A stretch of DNA of 64,000 bases from Eutypa lata (Eukaryota > Ascomycota > Sordariomycetes > Xylariales > Diatrypaceae): assembly GCA_022661535.1 (NCBI GenBank), contig JAKULF010000004.1, positions 1,426,001-1,490,000 of the forward strand, given 5' to 3'. The translations under genes were made by a program, and so were the position numbers. The notes under the pieces are model-generated. The model worked only from the letters and a program-made list of their open reading frames with translations. It searched no databases and was not told the origin of the DNA. Shown piece by piece: positions 25,903-37,606 of the stretch; position 1 is the first letter of the stretch; each line of letters begins with the position of its first letter.

Positions 25903-26612
25903 CGTGTTGTCGTTTGATTAGGTAGTTATCGGTATGCTGGGGCCCGTTTCGGGTGTGATAGATCAATCATTAGCTAGTGAAGGACTCTTGAATGAAATGT
26001 GATAATTCTTGTGACCTATCTGTTTGTATTACTACTGTATATAAACGACAGATGCACGTTCGGTTTTATCAGATTTGCTATGTTGCTTTCTATCTTCGAA
26101 CAGTTCTTATGGATACATCTTTCGGGATGAAATTGTCTGATTCGTAGTCGTATCATGGGATAAACTTCATGCAATACTGTTTATTTGTATACGAAAGGTC
26201 TAAACCCAGGATGAAGTGAGACCTACATACTGGATCATGTCGAAGAGGTAGAGGTGGTGTTGACACGAGGTATTCTATATGACACCTACCTCCCAAGCAG
26301 TTATGAGCTGTATTCTGATTTTTGAGGTATAGGGAATTTATTGGCTACTTACCCAGGAATCTAAACGAATTGCGGTGTTGGTCTTAGAGCTGCTGTCTAT
26401 TGGCCTGCAACGGTTCATGCGGTTACCCGAGGAGCGTTGAAAATTAGGTAACTACTTACCTAAGGTATTGGATGCAGCTTCCAAAACACAAACAAAGACG
26501 TCACACTTTTAAAAGTTGCGCTCACCACCAAAAGTGGGATGATCGTTTTCTCCTTCACTCATGCTTTGCTGATACGGCCCTGAGCAATACACTGAGTCTT
26601 CAGTTGGCGATA
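25903..26612. other. Intergenic between two plus-strand genes
   Basis: This should contain the 3' end of the methyltransferase transcript and the promoter of the next gene. A 47-codon in-frame extension upstream of 26613 (from 26472) is open but lacks conserved features. Nothing else is visible. Confidence 0.45.
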
Positions 26613-28190
26613 ATGGTTGACATGCACTCCAAGAAGGTCGAAGGGCCTCAAAGAGACCCCCCTGTGGTGTCCCGGGAGCTGAAGCAAACAACACCTGGTC
26701 TGAGGACCCTTCTCGGGATATACCCTATCCGACGACACCTCATGCAATACTTGGACACGCGAGACCTCCTCAATCTCTGTCGGACGTCTTGGGCTACGCG
26801 GCTCGACATCAAGACCAACAGCTGGAACATCAACGATCGACTTTTGCACTTCTTCAAGAACCCTATGGCTTTCCGGAGTCACCTTGGCCGGTAGGAAATT
26901 CTCGTAGTTATCCTCTCCCTTTTGTAGCCTAGGTAGCTTCAGTGCTTGAAGTTACTGAAGGGGCAATGTTCGGGAGCAAATACTCCCGAACAGCTCCCAC
27001 ACCTCGCTCAGATACCCAAAAGAAGCAATTGCTAACTCCAGGTGTTGCAGTACCAACGCCTTGATATCTGGCAGTTTCGCCTTGCAGTTCTTTGAGCGCG
27101 TCACCTGGCCCGAGTCCGACCTTGATATCCTAGTCGAGGAGGGAGACGGCTTGGAGGAGATGAAGAAGTACCTTACTGAATCGGAAGGGTATACAAAGGT
27201 TCCTCAGCCAGAGTCCACTTCTGAAATTGAAGTCGAGGTTGGTGAAGAGCAGGGTGATTATGAAGGTTTCTATTCTGGAAATATTAAAGAGGTAGGTTGT
27301 CTGACTATACTCCAAGCTGGCTCGAGACCTAATCAGTTCCATAGTGCCAAACATATCTTCTTCCCCACAAGGACCCGAACACTGGCAATGTGACGAGACG
27401 CAAAGTACAACTGGTCATTACAAGTGGCCTTCCAGTCCAGGTCATCTTATGCCACTACTACACGACCGCGGTAACCAACTTCATCTCATGGAATAAGGCG
27501 TACTCCATATTTCCCCGGGCCACGTTCCTGCTCTACGAAACGATTCCCTTGAAACCCGTGGATGATGCTTTTGGCCGACTCCACGCTAAGTATAGCCAGC
27601 GTGGCTGGCGGATGCGAACGGAGCCCGTCCCATTTAGCCACGAAGGCGATCTACACGCCTCGGGAGACCGTCGACAACCTCTAGGCGATGTGAGCAAGTA
27701 TGGCGGTTACAGGCGCATCGGAGATCGCGACTCGTGGGTCATGCGGTTGGGAGACACGGCGGGTGTCGAGGGAAGCTCCCATTTCGTGCCCGACTCCGTT
27801 CTCGAGTACTCCGGCTTCCAGATCCGGGGTGTGCCGGAAGGCTTCCAGGACTTCGCCAGCATGGCCGATTGGGACTCGGTCCGCAGAGCTCTCTGCGTCA
27901 CCATCAGAGCCACAATCTTCCAATCGCCCGTACTACGGCACCAATACCTCGAGGGCTTCCACGCGCTGTGGCGGGAGATCCGCACGCTGACGACACAGGA
28001 TACGATTGGGCAGCTGTGCAAGTTCAGCTCCTCCCGCCTCGATGCGCTTGTTGCGGGGAGACCGCCAGTCACGTTGGATCACAATGGCCTCAATGCGATC
28101 TCGTTCGATCACCCCTTGGGCTGGGATTATATGGATGATGCTATTCCCCGCTTGTACGACGAGTGGGAATCACAGGGTCGCCTATCATAA
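26613..28190 (+). CDS. F-box-like protein with nucleotidyltransferase-fold motif
   Basis: Fungal protein of unknown function, about 445 residues. Exons are 26613-26890, 27051-27291 and 27372-28190. Residues about 30-62 (YPIRRHLMQYLDTRDLLNL) resemble an F-box. Right after the first splice junction is GSFALQFFERVTWPESDLDI: a Gly-Ser pair followed by Asp-x-Asp (residues 100-101 and 116/118), the metal-binding signature of the nucleotidyltransferase superfamily. The third acidic residue of the active site cannot be assigned by eye. The remaining 270 residues are globular without motifs I know. Intron 1 has two possible acceptors nine bases apart (exon 2 starting at 27042 or 27051), both in phase; the later one has the better branch-site spacing. 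An upstream in-frame Met at 26472 is an alternative start. Confidence 0.75.
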
Positions 28191-29035
28191 GTTCTCGCCC
28201 AGACCGTGTATCGTGTGGATAATTAACAGCTTAGAGGTGCCCTAACAATTTTGGGTTTCACTTGAGGTTTGTGAAACTACGTAGGCAATAAAGTAGACTT
28301 TCATATAGTATTAGGCTATAGAAAGAATAGACCTTTGTCCAGTGAAGCCATGGCAATGAGTGCTATATCTGCAGATTTACCGCCGTCAATAGATTACAAT
28401 GCGTATTTGTATCCTTGTGTGTAAGTGCTGCTTGCTATACTATACATCCAAAAGCTAACTATGCCTTCGAACTACTTGATTTAATCGACTGTGTTAAAGA
28501 GAGATGGCGCCTAGCTGGCAATAACGAGAGGGCATTCATAAGATTAGCTTGTTACAAGAGGTGTAGTCTTATTTTTAATGTTAAACAATGCTGGGATGGC
28601 ATCATACAAAAGATGGTATCTCACTATGGTAGCAGGAACGGCACCAGTTCTTCTTTGTGCTATTAGGGCCTTCGATTCAAATCTCCAATCGATGCTGACC
28701 AGCATATTCCAGTCTCTCTTTCGGCATGTCACGCACATTCTTCTTCGCTTGCAAGATATGGAGTGTTTAGTTTGAATAGAGAGAGAGTAATAGTTACTCC
28801 AATTCTTCTATGAAGCCAGGCATATAAGCTTGGTATAAAAGTGAGATACGCCAATGTGTTGCGTCGAGTTATAGATGTTATACGTCGAGATATATGGATG
28901 GGGTTAATGTTGAAACTTCGTAGAGGCTAGTTCGTGTTGTTAATAAGAACAAACCGGTTTCCTCCTTGAACATTTTTATAAGTGACTCTAGTTCTAGATC
29001 TATCTCTATACGACTCGACCAACATGAATAGTTAA
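28191..29035. other. Intergenic between convergent genes
   Basis: This is AT-rich sequence between the 3' ends of two convergent genes, so it probably holds both 3' untranslated regions. The short frames on either strand have no recognisable features. Confidence 0.5.
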
Positions 29036-30183
29036 CTAACTAGGCGTCTCATCAACTACAAACGCACCACCAAGTAAAATAGCCGGCTCTTCGAGACTGT
29101 GGTGTTCATAGCTAGATTGGTAAAGTCAGCTCAAACACGCCTTTCGTTTTCTTAACTTCGGGAGGAGTCCACTGTATTCAACTCACCTCAGGGTGCCAAC
29201 ACCACCGGCTTCCATGATCAAAGCCGGACCGTCTTGAACAGCCTTGCCGATCCATCTCTGGGCAAACGCGCGAAGGATGTGTCCGTGGGCCACGATCAAT
29301 ATGTCGCCGTGGTGCGTCTCGCCCTTCGGCTTGCCTATGACGTGCTTGTGCCAGTTCTCCCGGATGTGAGCGATCAGGCGATCCAAGCGCTGCGAGACGT
29401 CTTCCGGGCTCCTGCAAGTTTAGGGGTACGTTTGTGTCAGCGACTACCACAGTGATTTTGAAATGCCTGCACTTCACAAGCATCCATCCCGTATAGGAAA
29501 CAGAAATCCGAACCCCGTTTTTTTTTCTCTTTCAACTTTGAATGCATCATGAAAACTGGCCGACTTACTCTCCACCCGGACATCCATCCTTCCAGATATC
29601 CCAGTTCCTCGAGAGGCCCTCCTTCTCGCGCAGGTCGCGGATCTCGGGGCTCGTGATGCCCTCGTAGTGGCCGTAGTCCCACTCGCGGATGTCCTCGGTG
29701 ACCTCGACGCGGGCGCCGCAGTTGAAACCGGACGTCTCGGGCTTGATGCCCCACTCCTTCCACGGCAGCGGGTCGTGGATGCCGAGGTTGAGAAGCTCGA
29801 AGGTCCGCTGCGCTCTCTTGCGGGGCGATACGTAGCTGTGTTTGGGGGGGTTAGCGAGGGACGTACGGTTTGTGATGACACTTTGGTAGAGTTGGCTGGT
29901 TGTAGAATTCGTGACTACTTCTAGGAAGTTGTACATATGCTCTAGCCGTCTGATGCGAGCTGGCATGCGACTGAACGAACCCAGCCTCGGACCACGAGAC
30001 TTACATATGAGCAAGCCGTGTCGGAGCAATTAGTCTATCTTCACCAACGAGGGCCTTCCCCGTCACCGTTACTCGCTTCTCGCCATTGCTCGTCAGCGGT
30101 ATGTCGGTTGAGCCCGTGTGCTTTCCACTTAGTGACCACTCTGTCTCGCCGTGGCGGACGATGAAGACTCGAGGCGTTGTCAT
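29036..30183 (-). CDS. SHB17: Sedoheptulose-1,7-bisphosphatase-like histidine phosphatase (SHB17 type)
   Basis: Member of the histidine phosphatase (phosphoglycerate mutase-like) superfamily. Its yeast relative SHB17 hydrolyses sedoheptulose 1,7-bisphosphate in the cytosol and feeds riboneogenesis. Exons 30183-30005, 29835-29569, 29411-29187 and 29111-29036 give 248 residues. The catalytic RHGE motif is at residues 10-13 in VRHGETEWS. It is followed by [10 protein letters not shown], the second-exon [15 protein letters not shown], an EWDYGHYEG segment and the second catalytic histidine in [14 protein letters not shown]. The last small exon restores the expected tail ([20 protein letters not shown]). 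All three introns fall in phase 2, with lengths of 169, 157 and 75 nt. The start Met precedes TTPRVFIV; an upstream in-frame Met at 30258 would add a hydrophobic stretch and is less likely. Confidence 0.9.
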
Positions 30184-31200
30184 TATATCCCCGGATAAGA
30201 CGAGTAGAAATAATAGAATGAGCCAATTCCAAACAACGATTGATGCTGTATAAGGCAAGTCAAGATCTGGTGAGAGAACTAATCAGGATTGTTCCTGTTG
30301 TGGAATCGACTGTGACGTAATTTACTTCAAAGTGGATTCAAGCTTGGATTCCTTTGTAGGAATTTTGTGAGTAGATATAACTAAATCTGCCCGAGGTATT
30401 CAGTTCATATCTAGAGTTTACAATCCCAAATATGAAGATAATCACAAAGCCAACCAGGGATTTACGGAAGCGAGAAATGTCTATGATTTATATACCTTCG
30501 TTAGATCGGGGCCGTAGCCGAGAAAATTACGATGATGATGTCGTTTAATGCTGTGAGGATTACTAAGGACCGTAGCTCCCGGCGATATGGAATCCGCTAA
30601 GCCAGAGCATTACCCGCCCGTGGGCTGGCGCGGGGAGGAGTCGCTGCAGGGGTTAAGGTGTAGCTGCATGGCTTATGTAACAAGTAGTAAACTGCCTTCT
30701 GACCCGCCCGGAAACGATGGACGTGGGACGCCGATCTTTGGCCGAAAATTGATTGATTGGCTTGGGAAATTTCGAGATTCGGGCGCAACGGTAACTTTCA
30801 ACTTCAACTTCAACTCCATTACGACATCAGCGCATTTGACGGTACGAGACCAACGACAGCGAAGATCGGAAGGCATCAGGACCAGTGCTATATCCGAGGG
30901 CACAAGAAATTTCGAGATATGGACAATCGGAACCACAACATCTAGGGCATCCTCAATATCAATTTCGACTCGGCGGAAATTTGGTCGCACAGCACGACGG
31001 GAGCAAAAGCTTTAATACCTATAACACTAGAGGAGTGGAGTGGGGGGTGCGTAATGGGAAGGCAACTCCTAGGAACAAACAGTCATACAGCGCCATACGA
31101 CTACACCCCCCTTCGGTCGGATAGTCGGAGTTGAGGTAGCAAGGACGGCCGGCAACACCAACAGTAGCGTTCGGGGAAGACACATAGTCAAGGGAGGAAA
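30184..31200. other. Divergent intergenic region
   Basis: This lies between two divergently transcribed genes and should hold both promoters. Overlapping open frames on both strands near 30587-31015 have no motif and I do not call them. An ACTTCA repeat lies near 30796-30815. Confidence 0.45.
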
Positions 31201-31743
31201 ATGAGTTCTCGACGACCACCACCGACCAAATCCCACCCTCCGCGCAATATGAGACGGGGCACCACACCATCCAATGCCTCGGCAATTGCACCCACTGCTG
31301 CCCGTGCTGGTGGTGGCGGCATGAGCCTACAGCGGATCATCTGGACAGGCGCATTCGCAGCAGTCACCATCGTAGGAGCCATCTACGGAGCGGGGTTGAA
31401 GACACAGCAGGAATATAAATCCGTATGAGTCACCTCTCTATGTTCTCTGCCTGTTCTGGTTCTTGTCCCCTCCCAACTTGTTATTCATTATAGTAGTAGT
31501 TTCATTTGTTGGTGGACCCCGGCTTGCGAGGTAAAATATGAAACTAACAAATACGTGTGTTCCCTCCCATAACAGGAGAAAAAGCAGGTCGTACAGGCAA
31601 GCGTAGAGGACAAGATAGCTGTGCTCGAGAATCGAAGGGCAACGCTCATGTCTCAGAAGATTCCCCTCGATAACAAACTGGCTGGGCTGCGCAAAAGGAT
31701 GGAGGCGAAGGAGATACAGAATGCGGGAAGGAATGGGGATTGA
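31201..31743 (+). CDS. Small single-pass membrane protein with C-terminal coiled coil
   Basis: Exons 31201-31422 and 31576-31743 join in phase 0 over a 153-nt intron and give 129 residues. The first 40 residues are basic and Pro/Ala-rich. One predicted transmembrane helix follows (about residues 45-66, IIWTGAFAAVTIVGAIYGAG). The rest is charged and probably coiled coil (KKQVVQASVEDKIAVLENRR, then a Lys/Arg/Glu-rich end). The topology recalls small mitochondrial inner-membrane assembly proteins, but I do not recognise a specific family, so that location is a guess. A structured element follows 88 bases after the stop. Confidence 0.7.
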
Positions 31744-32263
31744 ATGAATCCCGGAAAGAACAGTTGAAATGCAGAAGTCAGATCAAGCATGGCGGTGAAG
31801 ACCTCCTGAAGTAAAGAGGCACCACCCCTGGACTGGGAAAGAGTAGGTGGCTAAGCAAGCCTTTGCTTCTTGCAAGGGAGCTACTCCATCCAGTCTTTTT
31901 AGACTGGCCTAGCAACCTCATTAGAGAAGTTTGCTAGAGTGTCGAGTCGGTGGGGATGTGAGGTAGTACCTACAGGAACTACTGTCGTGAAGCAGGGGAA
32001 GACCCTCAAGTAAAACTATCAGATCTTTGTTTACATGTTGACAAAATGTAACGATAAAAAGATCCCTACACCACTTAGGGAGGTAAGGGTTATACTAGAG
32101 GCAGGTCCAACACGTGTTGACGGAGTATGGAAACGTTACAGATTTGTCGCTGCCATGACACTAGCCATTACCATTATATCCAAAATACAGTCTACAATAT
32201 CTAATATATCATGAACATAACCATCCTTCTACATATATCGACCACACCCCCATCTAATCCAAC
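31744..32263. other. Intergenic between convergent genes, with a structured element
   Basis: This is the 3' flank of the small membrane-protein gene and of the permease. The hairpin set at 31831-31937 is listed separately. The rest shows no feature beyond AT-rich sequence. Confidence 0.5.
31831..31937 (+). other. Candidate structured RNA or 3'-UTR element
   Basis: GACTGG (31831-31836) pairs with CCAGTC (31890-31895), GAGTAG (31841-31846) with CTACTC (31881-31886), and GCAAG (31855-31859) with CTTGC (31869-31873), forming one nested stem. CCAGTC can instead pair with GACTGG at 31902-31907 across a U-rich loop, which would break the first stem. A further hairpin, CTAGCAA/TTGCTAG, spans 31909-31937. 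The element could lie in the 3' untranslated region of the plus-strand gene or be a separate RNA. The pairings are read from sequence; expression is unknown. Confidence 0.35.
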
Positions 32264-34369
32264 CTAATCCCAAAGAAAGCCAAACGTCTTCTGCCAGCCC
32301 TTCGGCTCCGGCTCAATGGGCTCGGGATTCCGCTCGATCTCCTCCAGCGCCTCCCTGAGCGGGATGTCCTCCAACTTCACAAACCTAGTCTTCTTGACGA
32401 CCTTCCACACGCCGAACGCGACGAGCACGAGCGGTATATCGAGGTAGTGCGACACAAAGGCACTCGTATCCCAGCGGCCGACGGTGAAGACCTCGAAGCC
32501 GGCCGTGAACAGGATGAGCAGACACAGGACGAGCGCGACGGGGGTCGAGAACCGCGTCCAGCCGTTGTGCCACGGCAGCGCGCTCAGGGGTATCCCCTGC
32601 GCGCGCATCGCTAGTAACAGCCGCTGGTGGTTCAGCAGGATGGCGCTCCAGCTGACGAGCACGCCGGCCGCCGTCAGGCTCACGAACCAGTAGAACACGG
32701 TCAGCGCGCCTTGCGATAGCGTCATGAAGGCTAGGAACATGAAGGCCGTCTGCACGGAGACGCACACCCAGGGGACGCCCCACGATGTCGTGCGGAGCAG
32801 GATGGCGGGCGCTTGACGCTTTAGGGCTAAGGCGTACACTGTAATCGCCCGGAGTTAGTTACTTCTCTTTTTTAGACAATATTATAATATTATTAGAGTA
32901 GGGGGGGTATGGGTCATGTCATTTTTAGGAACAACAACCCCGTTTTAGCAATAGAAGGTGCCCGCAAGACACGCCATTATATAGGTAGGGGGGTGGATAA
33001 CTCGAGAAGGTGCTTACACACGCGTGTACCCGCCAGCAGCGCCTGGTTAGCACTCGACCAAGCCGACGTGATAACAATGGCATTAACGACGTGCGGGATC
33101 GCCGTAATCCCAGCCTCACCTGCCGCGATGACGAAGGGCGACTGCGCAGCTGTACCAGACTGGTCATCAAGGCGCGGGTCATCGCTCGCAACGAGCATGC
33201 CGACGACAATAACAGCCAAGATATAGAAGAGCGCAACCCTAGCAAACACGCGCTTACAGGCGCGCGGGATGACCTGGCGCGGACTGCGGGTCTCCGCAGC
33301 AGCCATAGCGACGGACTCGGTGCCGGCGAAGGAGAAGACGGCGGAGCTCATGACGGCCCAGTAGCCCAGGAAGCGGCCCCAGGGGCCCGCGGCGACGTGC
33401 TCGACGAAGGCGCCGGGCTCGACCCAGTAGGAGAAGCCGCGGCGCGGGACGCCGGGGACGCCGCCGAGGCTGATGACGAGGCCGAGGACGATGAGGAACA
33501 CGATGAAGAGGATCTTGAGCAGGGCGAACCAGAACTCGACCTCGCCGTAGACGCGGACGAGGGAGACGCCCACGCCGAAGGTCAGCAGGATCGCCAGGCA
33601 GATCCACAGCGCTGGGTTGAGGTCCGTCCAGAACTCGAAGAGCACGCAGAGCGCCGAGATCTCGGCCGGGATCGAGAGCCAGTTTCCGTAGACCTGTAGA
33701 ATGGAAAGCGAAGGAACGACCGGGGCGGGTCAGCATATTACATTTCTACTGCATTGCGTGGGGGGGAGGTGGGTTATGCGTATCCGGGACTATAGGGAGG
33801 AAGGACGGGAATATAACGGGTAAGAAGAGAAGACTCTTGTCTACCTAAGCTCAACTCACAATATTCCAACCCACCGCGAACCCCAGCGCCGGATCGACCA
33901 GGAACTCGGCATGGCGCACGAAGGAGCCCGTAACCGGTAGCAGGGCCGTGACCTCACCGAGAGCGAACTGCACCGCGCACACGATCAACCCGACCGTCGC
34001 GTAGCCGAGCAGGGCGCCGAGGGGACCCCCGGTTTGGACGGACGACCCCAGACCCAAGAAGAGCCCCGTCCCGATCGCGCCCGCGATCGCGATCAGGCTC
34101 ACGTGGCGCTGCTGCAGGCCCCGCGCTAGGTCGCGGTCCTCGTTCACCGTGACGAAATCCCCGTCGTGGCCGCCGTAGTTGTGGTTGTTGCTGCGGCTGG
34201 CTATGCTATTGCTACTGCCGCCGTAGTTCGCTGGAGGCGGTTGTTGCTCGTTGTTCACGAGCGGTGTGGTGCTGGTCGCTGCTATGGGTTTGGCCGTCCC
34301 TGCGAGGCCGTTACCGGCGGTGGTGAGATTTCCGCCACCACCGTCGGCGCCATCCTCTGCTGTGGTCAT
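32264..34369 (-). CDS. Amino-acid permease (APC superfamily, yeast amino-acid transporter type)
   Basis: Proton-coupled amino-acid importer of the plasma membrane, by family. Exons 34369-33860, 33693-33018 and 32838-32264 give 586 residues. The disordered Ser/Asn/Gly-rich N-terminus (about 80 residues) is followed by the family hallmark RGLQQRHVSLIAIAGAIGTG with GLFLGLGS, which begins transmembrane helix 1. About twelve hydrophobic helices are visible, including the FSFAGTESVAMAAAET segment and, after the second splice junction, TRVLYALALKRQAP, a conserved region before helix 8. The tail is charged and ends GWQKTFGFLWD. Introns are 166 and 179 nt. The exons are distinctly GC-rich, which opens long false frames on the opposite strand. 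Substrate specificity cannot be read. GATA-type sites lie upstream. Confidence 0.92.
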
Positions 34370-34387
34370 ATCTCGTATGTATATGTG

Positions 34388-34528
34388 TTATCGGCAACAA
34401 AATAAGACAGGGGCATTATTTTAGGGCATGGGTTTGGAACTCAGGGAGAGAGGGCCATGGTCTTATTTACTTCACTTCGTTGTGAGAGTAAGATAACTAC
34501 CTAGCTAAGGTAAAAGCTAAGCTTATCT
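34388..34528 (-). promoter_or_regulatory. GATA-type sites upstream of the amino-acid permease
   Basis: Three HGATAR-type hexamers lie within 160 bases upstream of the permease start: CGATAA (34393-34388, minus), AGATAA (34491-34496, plus) and AGATAAG (34528-34522, minus). Fungal nitrogen regulators of the AreA/NIT2 family bind such sites and control permeases, so nitrogen regulation is plausible. The hexamer is short and can occur by chance. Confidence 0.35.
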
Positions 34529-36885
34529 ATCACTCATTGGGGAGGTCGAATCAGCAGCACGCACAAATGGCGTGGGATGACGCTAAGACGCTACTTAACT
34601 AGTTAGGGGCATGTGGTGGGGCGCGCTGCGGGATCCGTCCGTTGTGGGGCCGTCGTTGAAAGTTAGATTACTAGCTGATTACCTAAGATCGGCTCTTATA
34701 GTTAAACGGAAAACTCAAAGTTGACTATCAAGGTTACCAGCATATATGTCCACTCATAACAAGTAATTGTCAAGTGTATTTGAGGGGCGGGGTTCGCAGG
34801 TATCGCATAAAATCCCCCCTTCATTCGAGGTTGGAACTTCTATTCCTAGGAATCTTCTAGATCCTGGTGTTGATATATACGGTGAGGGTGTAGATCACGG
34901 GATACATCTGCTCCACTTCCTCATCTGAGGAGTATTCTCCTTACCTTGCAACAGTATTAACACGCCTCGGAATAACTTTAGATTCATCTTTGAATATAAT
35001 TCGGTGCTTAGCTCTTGTTTATATACTTACTTCTCGATAGATTGCTTGGTCTTACAGAGATTAGCAGCTTAGCAACCCAATTCCGGTACCCAATTCTGTT
35101 ACTACGCGCCTGTTCACTATCAGATCATAATTGATAAAGGACCCACGAAGGTATTCTCTTGATCATCAAGATTATTGCTATATCCATCAGCCAGTTTTGA
35201 TTTTTATCTCATTGTCAAAAGATAGTAGTAAATGCGGATGCAGCAACATTCACTACATCTTGACCGTGCACGGCAGAAACAAAATTGGTATCACAACAGA
35301 CAAGTCAAGTGTGGTCTTAAAGTATTTCACTCACTCATGACTAAAAACATTGAGTTTACCTTGTATGTATTTTCTAGAAATGAGAAGAAGAAAAGCAATG
35401 TCGGTGTAACGTATCCATTGGGCTGTTTTGTCATTTGTGTTCACTTAGGTACAATGCCATTCAATAGGTACCAGTCAAACAGGCAAAGCAACTAGAATAC
35501 TAAATGTGAAATATCTCAGTCAAGTATATAGATTGTAGAACATCACTTCTATCAAGAAGAGATAGAAAGCAATGTATATCAATCCTGCGGTTGACAGGCT
35601 GGGTATGATATAATGAGCTGTGAAACCATTCCCGACAACAGCGCTACATATATACTTTAGTCCAAAACAAAAACATCTTTAGAAATGACAGCTCTCAAGC
35701 AGTGATATTTACATATCACAGTAGTGAAAACAAGTATATACGCAATTAGCAATCTGTAAAGGCTGTAATCAAACGCTTTTATAGCTATTTAGAGACGTTG
35801 CTCTTCGGTGTAAATACTTAGATTCCCAAGGAGGAGGTTTTAGTATCAGGAAGAAGGGGTGCGTCATTGGGATTGGGTTTTGCACCTTCCATGAATGCCC
35901 GATATAGCCCAATATAGCTTGGTGAGTGACCCACTTCCCGAGTATATAGCTAGTCCACAGCTAGAGCCACATACCTTACCTACCATAGGAACCACACATA
36001 TGATTTCTTAGCTTTTCTCCCCAAAGAATAACTAGAGTCATACCTAATGGTAGTTCATTCACTTTGACTATATAGCACTTAGCTAGGTAGCTAAAACCTT
36101 GATCTTTCTTTTTGAATCCTAAGTCCTAGGATTCGGTGCATCATGGAGGAAAAGCTCAAACCAAGTATTGATAGTTGAAAGTATGGCCTTATCTATAGCT
36201 CTAACTACTTATGAACCAAGACTTTTTTTGCCGCCCAGACGGTCAGGTGTTATATATACTTGTGCTATGACCATGTTTTAGTGAACTTCAATTTGCTTTT
36301 TTTCCTGCCCCTGCCATATAGCGCCAAACTTCTACTTATTCACCTTTAGAACTTGATTATACAATTCCTGCCGCAGATTAATCGCATTGAATTTTTAAGC
36401 AGATTTCTTTTCATGATAGTATCCAGAAGTAAGTCCTTATTCACTTCATACTTTAGGGCATAAGTCTTTCTTTATAATCATTGCAATGTGCAGTCTGAAC
36501 TAAGGGGGAAAGGGGAAAGGATCTTTTTTATACCGCTAATCATTGAATGCACAACCTAATTAAATAATTCACTACATAACAATAGGTACATACATATTCA
36601 ATATTGTATGTACGCAATATTAGGTACACCACGCTACAAAGGTACCTAAGTACCCATCAGCGTATGCCTTCTGGACTGCCTGGGTAGTAACAGCAACAGT
36701 ATTAACCTCTCAGGCACACTGAAAATTATTTCCTTGCTAATAACAAGCAATTTACCTACCACCTTATTTCCCATACATGCACCTACGCATACAAATACAA
36801 CCACCATCACCATAACTACACACACACATATACCCCCATCAACCCATTCATCACTTAAGTCTTTCACACCTCAGATAAGCAGACC
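34529..36885. other. Intergenic, AT-rich
   Basis: About 2.4 kb without a supported gene. It probably holds the permease promoter on the left and the promoter and leader of the small plus-strand gene on the right. Short frames near 35131-35495 lack recognisable features. Confidence 0.45.
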
Positions 36886-37509
36886 ATGGAGGCCAACAAT
36901 ACGCCGACAGACAATAATACACCCCAGCAGAATAACCCTGAGCCGAATAACCCCAACGATGCTCAAGAACCAGAGGAACAGAGGGAACTTAACCCTGCTA
37001 GACGCCCGCAACGACTGTATCTTCGACGCGAGCGTGCAGCGATGCCGAAAGCAAAGATCCTGCTGCAGTCCACTCCCTGGGTGTTCATGAATGAGGCAGA
37101 TCAGGATACCATTGTCAAAGCGATCAGAAGCGAGCTTAACTTCGTCCTGTAAGTTTTACCAGTTGGAGAAGTCTAACAATACCTCACTATTTCGCCTAAT
37201 ACCCCTTCTCTGATCAAAACAACAATAGCAAAAGGTGGGAGATATTCATATTGCTGTTGTTGTTGTTGTTATTTCCCCCTTCCTTCTTTGTTTTTTGCCT
37301 TAATATGAGAATGCTTACCCTTGAACTATTACTAATTTATGAACAGGAATCGCGACATGGACAACTATCCACGCGGGGCCCAGATGGACTACGAGAAGCT
37401 TGTCATGGACACTGTCTGCAAGGTGTTCTCAGAACACTTGCACATGTTCAAATTTGACGGCGAAGACGAGCCGCTCGTTTGCGAGCTATTCAACCTCGGA
37501 ACCGAGTAG
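36886..37509 (+). CDS. Small protein of unknown function
   Basis: Two exons, 36886-37148 and 37347-37509, join in phase 2 (GTAAGT donor, ACTAAT branch site, ACAG acceptor) and give 141 residues. The first 45 residues are Asn/Pro/Glu-rich and probably disordered. The rest is compact and mixed in charge, running from AKILLQSTPWVFMNEADQ to HMFKFDGEDEPLVCELFNLG. I recognise no family. The consistent intron signals and the ordered second half argue for a real gene, possibly lineage-specific. A 30-bp minisatellite begins about 100 bases after the stop. Confidence 0.6.
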
Positions 37510-37606
37510 AAAGAGGAAGGAAGAAAGGAAGCGCCAGGCGGAGAGGACGTCGTTATATATACCTCACGATACCCAAGACAGGAGAGAAGGATGCCGAAGT
37601 TTATAA

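Noticed and set aside
30587..31015. 142-codon plus frame overlapping a 105-codon minus frame
   Set aside because: It lies in the divergent promoter region, with no motif and short repeats; probably chance.
33010..33699. 229-codon open frame on the plus strand across the permease
   Set aside because: It is antisense to a clear permease exon. The Asp/Glu/Ala-rich translation is a by-product of the GC-rich codon use of that exon.
23690..34369. Possible secondary-metabolite cluster (methyltransferase, transporter and enzyme close together)
   Set aside because: No polyketide synthase, peptide synthetase, terpene synthase or P450 is present, and the neighbours are housekeeping genes.
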